Positions 25,401 to 37,400 of a DNA stretch of 64,000 nt are shown here, piece by piece. The notes below the pieces were generated by a model. That model saw only the letters and a program-made list of their open reading frames with translations, was not told the DNA's origin and searched no databases. Origin of the DNA: Lepidurus packardi. Its lineage: Eukaryota; Arthropoda; Branchiopoda; Notostraca; Triopsidae. The number at the start of each line of letters is the position of its first letter. Position 1 is the stretch's first letter. Made by a program: the position numbers and the translations under genes. The stretch is taken from assembly GCA_023053545.1 (NCBI GenBank), contig JAKZAN010000005.1:7006001-7070000 (forward strand), given 5' to 3'.

Positions 25401-28400
25401 CCCAAAGAAATAAAAAAAAAATCTTGTTTTCCTGCCTCTCATTTCTCTTTTCTTACTCGTTTTTTGTACAGAATTCCGAGGAAGATTTACCGATCTGCTC
25501 ACCCCATAGCGTCTGCAACAAAGTGGATACTTATGATAACCCATGGATCGAACGTCAGTGTCGCTGTCCTAACGACCAAACATGTTCCGTGTCCTTGGAC
25601 GCTAACGACGGCCACACCGTTACGGATAAGACGCGTCAATTCAAGGTAAGATCAATTTCACATTTTATTTTAGTTTTACTTTTTATAAGCATTTCTACAC
25701 ATAAAGCAGATGATTTATGGTCTCTTTTTCTTTCCAGGTATGCGAACCCGTTAAGAAATTACCCAAATGTCGCTTCTTTCGGGATGTCACATGGACCTTT
25801 ATCAACTACCCGGATAATTCCACGCAGCAAATAATGCACTGCACTTGTCCGAAGAACTCGGTCGCTTACATCATTAAGCGTCAAGCCTATCAAGCCGATA
25901 ATGGTGTGGGCTACCAGTACTCGTTTGCTTGCTCACCTCAAAGTGTAAGAATAAACAATTGATTCTGGAGTCCTTCATGTGATTTCCTATATTTGTTTTT
26001 TCTTTTACTAGCGCTTGAGGTGCAATCGTAAGGAGCCCTGTCGTTTATTCACAGTGAAGAAACGTACCGAAGTGGATGAAGTGAACACCAATACCTTATG
26101 TGGCTGCCCACACGGACATCGTTGTCCTCGACGCCATATCGATGTGGGCGTGATTCCTGGGAAAACATACACCGAAGACCTCATTCGCACCTATTCTGGT
26201 TACTGTATGTCCTTTGACACACACGTAGCTTCAGACTAATACTACAAGAGAACTAACCACGAGAATAAGAGGAGCGAGAAGATCCTTAAAAGGATGGAAC
26301 CGGTGATAGAATGGAAAAACGCAGATAAGCAATCCCAGCATAAGCAAACAAGGCTTCCTTCCCTCCATACTTTTAACTTTTTGCGAGCTTATATACTGAA
26401 ATATGAAATATTATTCCTGAAGCATTCCCTTGGTTACTTTATAACTAGTTATTGTAAAACTAACTCCCCTCCCCCAATCCTTGACATAATTATGGTGTAC
26501 AAAGTCCAAAAAGAGGCCCAGATGAATTTCTTTTTTCTATTATTTGTTATGCAAGGCAGAATTCGCGAGGCATTTTAGGAGAACTATGTGAAGTGTGGGG
26601 CAACAGGGTATGTAATATCTGTACAGCGATAAGTTTTTACCCCATAATATAGAATTTTTTCGATATAAAACAAGCCCGAATTTTTATTTAGGACGATGTG
26701 TTGTTGTTCGATTTCAGGCCGAGCAATGTGGGGAATGTTGCCGTTAGCCCTTGGCTTTTTCCTTAATACTATAAAAGAGACCTGCCATGGGGAGATGTTA
26801 TGAATTGAGCCGGAATATATGCAGCAACGGAAACACGCGTGTGCTCGCAGGGAAGTACCTGAGGTGTTCTCCAAAAGTTTTTATTCCAGTTGTTCCCTGG
26901 GAAAGTATAGCCATCAAAGGCACTTATAACCATCTCGGAACACATTATAGGTGTCAATGATGTGGATTTCCCTTTTCGTCTGGGATAAAAAAAAAAGAAA
27001 AAAAAAACTTGTTTAACTGGCACAACGATGGGTGCCAAGAAAACTCCCCAAGTCCTTTGTATTTCCCAAGCCAAGAGCTAATACCTCCTTCTATTCCTCT
27101 CTGGCTTGGACATTCCGGAAAGAACATGCTTTACATTTCTCCTTTTTTGGTAGAAGAAAAGGTAACTGTTATTGATCGTAAGATAAAAAAAAAAACATTT
27201 GTTTCTTAGGGAACTTCCGGGAGTTTTAGTATGTGAACAGCAGATTCCTTGTTAATCTTTAATGTTTACGGCAAGATTAAAACGAGCGGACGTACCTGTA
27301 AGATGAGCTATATCTGCTATTTGAAACAAACATAAACTAAAACCCGCTCTAATTAACCGATGCTTTTACATGACCTAATTGGAAAAATCCGGGTAACTAA
27401 TTTTCGCCTACGAGATCATGAATTTACGAATGGAAAATAATAATAATGCATTGAATAGTGATTATGTAAGGGACAATTAAGATTATAACTCCATTCCAAC
27501 TTGAAAATTGTACACTTGAGAAGCTGCTCAGTAGTCATGTTGAAATTTCTTAGGTAATACCGGAACTAATAAAGACATGCATAGCCTCCTTCTTTGGAAT
27601 AAAATACCTGGAAAAAGGGGGACGTTGGAAAAAAGTGCTGTTATAAGTGTTGGTATGAATCTCAGTTTATCATTTTGGGTGTGTTTACTAGTTCCTCCAG
27701 GAATTTTATAAACAAGAATCAGACAACCAAGGCAAATTTCCTTCACTCGATAAGAACAAAATAATCACACCAAAGAAGCTACCAAAAAGAGAGCAATAAG
27801 CAGGGACCTCGTCCGTTTTCCTGCACTCTTTTATTATATGGTAACGTTGAACTATTATTTCCCTAAGAGTGGGTTGTCAGCCTCAAACCTAGAATGAAAA
27901 TGGTTTCCCTGAGAAAGACGACACCACAAGACAATTCACAAACTACATCGTATCGCTGTAAACATAAAGTAGTCTTTATTGGCTTCGCTAGGTGGCAATT
28001 GAGTCACCAAACAGGACGATGAAACCGTCCAAGACTGAAATATTTAAAACCAAGGAATTCCGAACATTAAAGTACAGTAGTGCTACTTTTTAAAATATAC
28101 ATAAAACATTATTTTCGAACAATCATCGATAGAATCCTACCCGTAATATTCAGTTAAAAACCAGTCAATTAGGGTAAAGAGAGTCTTTGAATAAAACAGC
28201 GTATGAACCAACCCTCATAAATCGCAAAGGTCTCGTGACTTCCCATCTAAAACAATACTCCTTTCGTCAGCTCTACAGTCTACAAAAAAATATAACGCAT
28301 TGTCATGTCATTCATCTCAGCTTCGCTTAAGCCGTAATTGACCGTTCTGCATGTCGCCACTGACGTTCTCCTAGCCTACATCTTATTTCTCTTAAACATA

Positions 28401-31400
28401 CAAAGAAACACGATTGTGGCGTGACCTGGCAATAACAACGTTTTGCTCGATTAATGATTGTCAGACCCCTTTTATCTCACCTTCTCGTATCCTCCAACAC
28501 CAAATACATGCTATTCGACTAATCTAATTAGGTATTTCCCCCCGCGTTTTTACTAACCGGGTTGCCCCACGAGCGTAACTTGCCTTGTGTAAAGCGTAAA
28601 ATCGACCTACAGGACGCCATACCAAGGTTAATTCTTCAACTGCAGCGGCATTCTTTTTATTGAGCTCCTTTGTTGTTCCTCAAAACAAAAGAATCATAAA
28701 TGCTCATCAAAGCACAAATCTAGAGCGCCGCAGTCACACCCAAGACACCTTTAACTACTTCCGTGCCAAAAGCCAGGAGGCAAGCTCAGCCAGTCTTAAT
28801 TGCCTAATTTTAGGCTTGCCCCTTCTATCTTAGGTTCATCTCCCTTTTTACGCTTCCTTTTAGGTGTCTAACCAGCAAAACACTTAACAGGTTGGTTACC
28901 CTTTCAGCATTGAATATCACAATACAGCGTGAGAATCTCTGTCCCGTTTTCCTCAACGAAGATTAGATGTTACCAAGCTTCTAAACTGACAAAACAGACT
29001 TCCGAATCTTTTGAAAGCCCTCCTCCGTGGCGTCTACTTTCGGTAACTTTGTCGCAGTCCCTCTCACCCAATAATTTGACTTCGGTTACGGTCTCTTGGA
29101 GCAGCAGTACAGCGACAAGCAAAACCCACGCGTAGAACCACTCCGCCTCTTCATATACAAAGCCCAGGTAACTGGCTCTCCGGTAGACAGTCATCTGAGT
29201 GATCGCCTACATTTAACATCACTACTCCCAATCTAACGTTTCCATAATTCTCAACGTGACTTTAACCTATACGTACAGTTCTTTTTCTAGTAACAAGGAT
29301 GATCCCTCAAACCACCTGGACCAAGTGCTGTTTAATTGTAAGTGCTACAATGTGTGTGGTGTTAGCCGGCTCGTCAAATTTCGAAAACCGCGCCAGCAAG
29401 CAAAGGCATAGTCTCTTCGATACTCTTCTCAATCTACGAGCGCAGAAAGCAACCCAGCCGACCTTCTTAAACTTAACTCTGCCCCCTGACCCCATACCAG
29501 ACTCCATCGATGCGCAGTCGGAGCTTCTGCAACAACTTCAAACTGAATCCGAGGTAAACAAGACAGCAACAAAAACATACAAATCGTTCATGCAAAAACA
29601 AATGAAATTCAGTCATCTCAAAAACTGATTTATAAATATAAATCAGATTTTGAGATCAAAAAACTGATTTCAAAAACTGATTTATAAACATAAATCAGAT
29701 TTTGAGATGATTGAATTTCGTTTGATTTTGTGTTTTCGTCGGATTTTGATTCATTTGTGTTTCAAACGTGACCTTTATCCTACTGTCAGATAAGCTGGTA
29801 GTTTAGAACATGGTTAGCTATCGTAACCAAAACCGTTGTATTACCGCTAAAACTTTTAGCCTCCGAATTAGAGCGTAAAGGAAGGTCGAACTGTGACGAT
29901 CTCGAATATTGAGGCGCAACAATCCTTGTTACGCTAGAATTGAGAAGCAAACCATCTCTTTTGTTTCTAGCAAACTTCGAGGGAAATCCCTTACATTTCC
30001 TAACGGAAATACTGGAAAAGGGAACGCACTGCATGCGTCTAGGGGTACGCATTGACTAACATAAAATGATTATAGTAAAAAAGAATCGGTCACTAAACAA
30101 GTCAATTGACCAGTAAACATGAAACTGTAAACTGAAGTGGTAAACTTAAGTTTGTACACGTGCGTTTGATTCAGTGATAAAAGTTTTTGAGAAACTCTGG
30201 GGCTAAGTGGAGTTAAAAAGGATAGATGGTAACCTCTTAACTGTCAACATCTCCTGAACTCACAGTTTATAGTCAAAGGCAAGTCCAAGAATACCGGTTT
30301 TATGTTAAATTAAACTCAAAAGGCTAATTATCGTGTGCTCCAGAACGACTTGACTTGTAGAAGGTTCATGGTGTTAGAATCCTCCAGGCTGATAACCCCA
30401 GTGCTCTTTTCACCTACGAGTTCAAATCTGCATATTAATTTCTCACTAGCAATATTAAAAAAATGCCGCAGGAAAAGGCAAATTATGCCAAAAAGAAGTG
30501 GGCGCGGTGACTTCCTAGCGCGGAATGCGTAACCAGCAGCCATGCATGAGGCATGTTGCCTCATATTATACCGTTACTTCACATGTGCGCATGTCTTTTT
30601 CTTGCCCTTACAATCAAATTAAAGGGAAGAAAAAACAAACATAAAATAGTTCCACATTAGTGCAACCTTATCTCGCATGCGCAACGGCCCTGAAGCTCAA
30701 TCTAATTATGAGAATAAAATTCAAAAGCTGAACACACGAGGAAATGTAATCATTGCTAGTTAAATCAACTCCCTTTAACTAGTTATCCTTAACAAAGAGA
30801 CTAACAATTAAAGAAGACAAAAGTCAAACAGACAGAAAAAACTAACAATGCAAGCCAAACGTTTTAGTCAATTAAGAGCTCAACGCAAAAGTGTGCGAAA
30901 GTACTAACTTGTATATTTACACAAAGGATATTTCAATCCAGCGAAAAAACGTTCATTGCCCAAACAAAGTCGAGCAAAGCTACTCACTGGAGCGGTAAGG
31001 TGAAAGACCTATGCTGTACTTGCTCTCTCTGTCGCTCTTTTCTTGGCTCCATACCTGAGCTAGTGATACGAAAATTCCCGGGCTTTCTTCTTGGACGCAA
31101 ATTATAGTTATTTGGGCAATAAAGATCCGGAAGGTCAGTTTAGATGCAGCTGGTGGGATGACGATGCGAGATGGCAGGAAACAGAGTTGCGCACGATACG
31201 ATGAGATGATGTTTCCTTCCCAATTAAAACCTCCGAATATACAAAAAACGGTTCTATGTAGGTGCCCTTCACGCTTGCAAGTTGACTGAGCTTAGTATTA
31301 ACCCAAATTTGCTGCTTTTTTATTATTACAAGAATCCTTTTGTTCTTCTGTTCTTCCCAAAATCTACCAAAAGGGTTCGAACAAAATGAGAACAACAGTT

Positions 31401-34400
31401 ACAAAGATCACATACCAAACTTGCTGAGATCATTCAAGGCGGAAATTACTGTTTAACCGTAGACAATGACATTCGATTCCAAAACGGGAATCTGGGAGGG
31501 GAAACTTGGGGGAATTCCAGAGAAAAACAAGCCTTTTGTGTATCACTTGAGTAGAAAAAATAAACGGTAGCTGATGAATTACGATTGGTCGCTTCTTTCT
31601 ACTCCTGAATAATGCTCCATTTTCGCAATTACTTTTGGTGCCTTTGTCTCTGTATGCATCACTTGCTCGGCATAATAACTCTCAAGAAGAAAGCATTTCT
31701 GGTAACTTTTTGCACTCGAAAACGATAACGAAGAAGTTTCTCAGGAAACGACCAAATTCATGAACTTCCAAGTACCAGAGCTCTGTTAAACGACCCATCG
31801 TTTGGAAGATGTACCTGAGCAACCCTCGAAAAGAATCTTCCCATCCTTGCGCCAACAAACCCCAAATTTCCCGTTGTTTCTAATTCATATAATGGAATGC
31901 TTCTTTCAGCTTCGCCTAATTACCAAACCCAGCAGGGCTTCTCTTAAGACAAACCAGAACAAATAGCAATTAGTAACCGTCAAACAAAGGCACTCTGATA
32001 AAATCAAGCTCACTTAATCCAATTTGTCTCACGGACATCTTTTTCCTATTTTTTTCCTTCAATAGCCGGAGGAAAGTAACGACGATTTGGCAATGAATCG
32101 CGAGGGTTCGGCGTTTCTCAAGAAACCCACCAAATACCACTACTACCCCCACAACCAGCACCTGTACCTGCTCCCGGAATGTGCAACCCAACAGGTAATG
32201 TTATATCATTAACAATTCTTCCAGGCTTCCAAGTTTCAAGAAGTCTTCTCACGCACCCAAGATAAATTTCTCAGGTGTGCAATGCCGTCTACACGCGTCT
32301 CAATTACACGCAACCATTGTGTGCTTGTCCTGATCGATTTTCTACACCTTGTTCCGGCAGCTTGGCCACTAATGATAGCCACACGTTGCAGCTCGGTCTA
32401 TCCCAGCCGAGCACCAAAGTATGTTCAGTTTTATTACACCCCGAGACTATACATTTCTTTTTTTTTTAAAGAAAACGGTGACGCTTATTAAAACCTGCGA
32501 AAGTACCTCGCAAATTCGGGAATGTAGAGCACCGCAAGACTGGGCACTGTTGGCCTTGCAAAACGTGCGAACTGGCAAATCCCAATTTTTAGTCATTTGT
32601 CGCTGCCCAGACCGACACAACTTAGGTAAAGGTTTAGAAAAATAATATAAAAAATAATAATAAGTAATATAAAATATCTATAGACAATGTTCTAACATTA
32701 GAAAGTACCAGTAGTAATACTATAAATAATCATCATATAAATAAAATGAGTTTTAAATCTCATTGTATAAAACAAGATTAACTAATTATGGTAAATTAGA
32801 GGGGCCTATGAGCCACGACCAGCCTGCGTATGCGCGCGTACCCGGGATTCGTGTGTACGGAATGATGTGCAATGCACCACACCGTCGCACGTACTTCCCA
32901 CAACTCTTTCCATCCAAACGTACCCTGGAAAATACCACTGCCAGTGTTTCTACACGCAGGAAACGGAACCCGCGTTGGAGAACCTCAAGTACGCCCTTGA
33001 TTTGTTCCGAAATACCGTAACTAAGCCCACATTTGTTAGGTTTGGCGGCGTTTCCGTGGCAGACGGCGTTAGATTTTGCTCAGAGAGTAAAATGGGACTG
33101 AAGTTACAGGTAAAGTAGCTCATAAGTGGTTAGAAACTGTACAAACTATTAGCCTTAGCCTTGTGATTCGTTTTTACCAATTCGTGTTGACACTGAAATG
33201 CGCATGTTTCTGCGTAAACCTAATGTGAATCTTCGACGCTCCCCATTTGCCTTATCACACTCGTTTCGATGCTTTCATGTAAACAAGCACGCGATCATTA
33301 ATTTATCCTTAATAAAAAATTGCAATTTTCATTTGATCTTGTTAAACTTTCCTTATCCATCGCAAGAAAGGTCAATACAGAAGAAAATAAAATAACTTAC
33401 CCAAGACTTCGGCGTTGACTTGGATAACGCATGTGTACATGGCCGCCATAAGTCGTTGAGGCTGCAACTGAAACGCTTTCCTACATCCTTCTTTCACCAT
33501 CGATATCACTTGGCCGGCGAATGGCCCATAAGGCTGACTGGAAGTTATATTGCCAGTCGTTTCATCAATGACTTCTCGTTCCGGCCTGACCTCCCAATCC
33601 TCCACGACAAAGCAAACACCCATCAAAGGCTCATCACACAAAGGCCCACTCAAAGTGGCCACTTGGAAACCGTTCACAAAACTGCTATTCAACTCACTCC
33701 TCAGGTCGGTTGTTTTACCCGCTTTATAGTTGCTGCTGCTGTTGCTATAATTCGTGTCCCAGACATTACTTTCTGAAATCCAGTCCGGGATTTTGTTAAG
33801 AAGAATGTTGGCTCCATACCGCCTCGGCCCGAAAGCCCATATACGGTTCTCTGCGCCTTGCCACTGACTTCCTTCTTGTGCAAAAGCTTCCTTTAATTCC
33901 TCTTTTAGCGCCGAGAAAGCTTCACGGGTTTGCGCATTTAATAACAACAAAGCCTTTTCTTCCATCTGTTTACCCACGCCTTCAACAGGTACCGCTGAAT
34001 TCAAATCTCCCGCCTTTTCTGGATGACTATCGCTCTGGGGAGTAGTATCGATTCCTAACGATAAATTCTGCATTGGATCGATTATTTCGCTAATTTTCAC
34101 ACTTGTTATCATCGCCACGGCTTTTAAAAGCTCGGCATTTTTGTCCAAAATACTAACCACACTGCTAGGTAATGCAACAGCGCGAATTCTCACAGTCGAC
34201 CGCTTGTTAGGAGTAGAAAGTTCAATATAAGGCGTCGTTTCGTCCTCCTTTTTTTGGGCTTGTTCATCAATCGCTTCGTTGACGCGGTCTAAAGTCGGTC
34301 GAGGCACAATTGTTTCTCGGAAAGGAACAATGGGCGCCGAGGAATTAATCTCAACTTTGGCGTAGCGTTCACGCAAATCTTGTAAGCAACGCTGCAAATG

Positions 34401-37400
34401 GACTTCGCCAGCCGTGATGAGGACAAGCTCCCCATTTTCCTGGACGAGGACTTGCACGCAAGGGTCGGCTTGGTTCAACAAACGGAGACCTTTAAGCAGC
34501 GAAGGCATTTCGGATGGTTTTTTGGGCTCGACCGCTACTCGGACTATGGGAACTGCCATGAAAGACAACTCAGAGAAAGAAGGGCAAGCCAATGTACTGC
34601 TCAACGTCGCTGATTTTAGCACGTGGTCTTCCAAGCCTCCGATTCCGAGAACATTCCCAGCCGGGACTTGCTCCAAACTTTCCAGCTCGCGTCCCATGAG
34701 CAAGTACAGATCGTTGACCATCACCTTGGTAACGTGCTGCCCAGCTCTGAGGTCCTTTAACATCAATTCGGGATCTATGTCCGCTCCGTGCAACAAAGCC
34801 GTGGTGGGATTGTGTTTAGGTCCCAAGGCATACAAAGTCTGGCCTTTTTTCAGCGTTCCGCTAAAAACGCGAGCAAAAGCTACGAAAACGTCCTCGTCCA
34901 AGTCCACTGGAAGTCCTTCTTTCTCTTTGGGTTGTATGCTCTCCGTCTTTTTTAACTCAGCAACTTGAGACTCTGTTAGATTGATGGCTCCTTGACCCAT
35001 GGCTTGGGCTTCACGCTCTTTGAGCCTTTGTCGAGCTAGTTCACGACGCTGGGCGATCTCTTCGGATGTCAATGGGCGCTGTTTGTTCTGGGGCAACGAT
35101 CTGCGCTCAGCGGGGAACATTTTGGAGATATAGACAATGACAGGAGCGGAGTCGCTGGCATCACAAGCCATGAAAGCTTGCTTTAGCGCTTGAGTTTCAG
35201 GTGGGTAAGATTCGAAGCTGCGACCTTGTGAACACATCAGTCTTAGAGCCCTGATCTCGCTAAGTTCTTCAGCATTAGGCAGCTTTTTGCAAACCATTCC
35301 TAATACATATATAACGCCGTCAACACCCAAAATGCTGAAAAGGTATTCATGAGTTTACTTAACACGGCCTGCGAAAGCGGCAACCAATGAGAGCATACAG
35401 CTTGGATTTGCACTTTCGGATCCGTGTGTTTCATATCCCGAGCAGGAACTGTCAAATTAAGATTGTTCACAATCTTTTCTATCATAATTTTATCCTAAAA
35501 AAAAAGTAAAGAAATAAAGACAACTTCTGTGTTAAGAGCTAATCAACGCAGGGACTTTGTCAAGTTTCACCATACTTTTCGAATGACTATTGATTCATAA
35601 ACAGCCCATAAGTTTTCCAAAACTAACTGAACGAACAAGGGTTTCTTGGCCTTGGCTTGTGCTCCAGGAACAATGCTTTTAGTTTTGCTACTGTAGTAAT
35701 AATCGCCCCATATGGTTTTCTCCAATTCGTCATCAGGCACGCTCAACTTGGTAGCATAAAGCTTTGCGAAATCTTTGACCCTATAAACTCAAAAATGACT
35801 ATAACAGATTGTTCTTTAAACAGTTAAATAAAGGGTTAAATAGTTACGTAAAGCCCCAGCCATCTGCTGCAGATGCAAAAACTACATTTCCTTCTTCGGG
35901 CAAGAAATACAAGTTTGAATCATCCGCTTCTTCTAAGCCCGAGCTCCAATCGTAACCAAGTGTATCTTTCTTTTCCTTAAGATCAGCTTTGCGTAACACA
36001 TCTTGAGCAAACAACTCCCCCACTTCAGCATTCACCTACGATTGGAGAAATAAAGTGCATACAGTCCTATACCAAAATATGTATGTACTTAGAACTTTAA
36101 GACAGCAAAGAGCAAACGCTCACGCTGGTAGTATAAATAAAAAAAAAAATAAATAAATAAACTGCATACTTTTAATTTCAATACCAAGCAGCCTTTTTAC
36201 CTGTTCAAGCACTTGAGTCAAGTGTACATAAGCATCCAAAGGCGCAAATCGCATTTCGGTGATGAGTCGATCAATCTTATTGAGAACCAAAACGGGGCGG
36301 ATATGTTCTTCCCAAGCTTGTTTTAAAACCACCTGATTCGAATTAAGGAAGTAATACTAACGATTGAGTTTGCAACAAAAAAACATTTTACTTTGGTTTG
36401 AGCACAAACTCCTTCCACCACATCGACTACAATGATTGCTCCGTCACATAGTCGAACAGCGGTGGATACTTCCGATGAGAAATCCACATGACCAGGCGAA
36501 TCGATTAAATTAATTAGGTATTCTTGTTCATCCAACACATGATATAACGAAATACTACTGCTTTTCATTGTAATTCCTCGCTCTTGCTCATCTTTGCGAC
36601 TGTCCATATACCTATAATGGTCCCAAAAATCCAATAACGCAAAAACAATAAGAACTATAATTAGTAAAGTATATAATCGAGGAGTATATATTCAAGCTAA
36701 GCAGAGTTACGTCCAAGGATTTCAGAGTAAAACGACAAAAAAAAAGGTGATTTTATGTTTACGTGAATGTATTGCATACTAAAAAACGAAACCGAAAGTT
36801 TAGTTAATGAACCACATTCGAAAGAAACACCAATATAGTATTTCCACAGCACTGAGCAAGCTAAATCCTAGTCCCAGACCCAACAATCCACCCACAGCCG
36901 CTAAGTAACAAAGCAACAGTTAGGTTTACTCAAGTTACGCAATATAATTGAGTAATTACATATAAAATCTTGCCAGGTGTACCGCAATGAGCGTTTAATC
37001 TTCTGAGCTCGAGGAAGTCGGAAAAAAATACGGATATGGGATCGTGTCACGTTCCTTGTCAACGAAAAAATTGCGTTCATTCTCTTTATGTTACTTCTTT
37101 TAAGAAATAAGATACCGTAACGATCCAAAAACTGTATCTGTGACGGTGCCTTCCTGACTAGATTCCGCCAAGGAAGTCGCAATTTGAGCCGTGTACATAA
37201 TTTCCTTACACGAAGAATAGCAATTGCAGCGCAGATCCGTAGTTGCACGACTGATGCTCATTTGCGTAAAAATTGCACAATTTAAACTTGCCCATTTGTT
37301 ACAAATAGGAAGGTCACTAAGAACTGAATACAATTTGATTTAATAATGTAAATGGAGCCCCACAGCTTTCAACAGAATCGTTTTTACTTGCATAAGAATA

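Noticed and set aside
34414-34968. A + strand frame of 184 codons
   Set aside because: Antisense to EFL1 exon 7, which matches the EFL1 family throughout.
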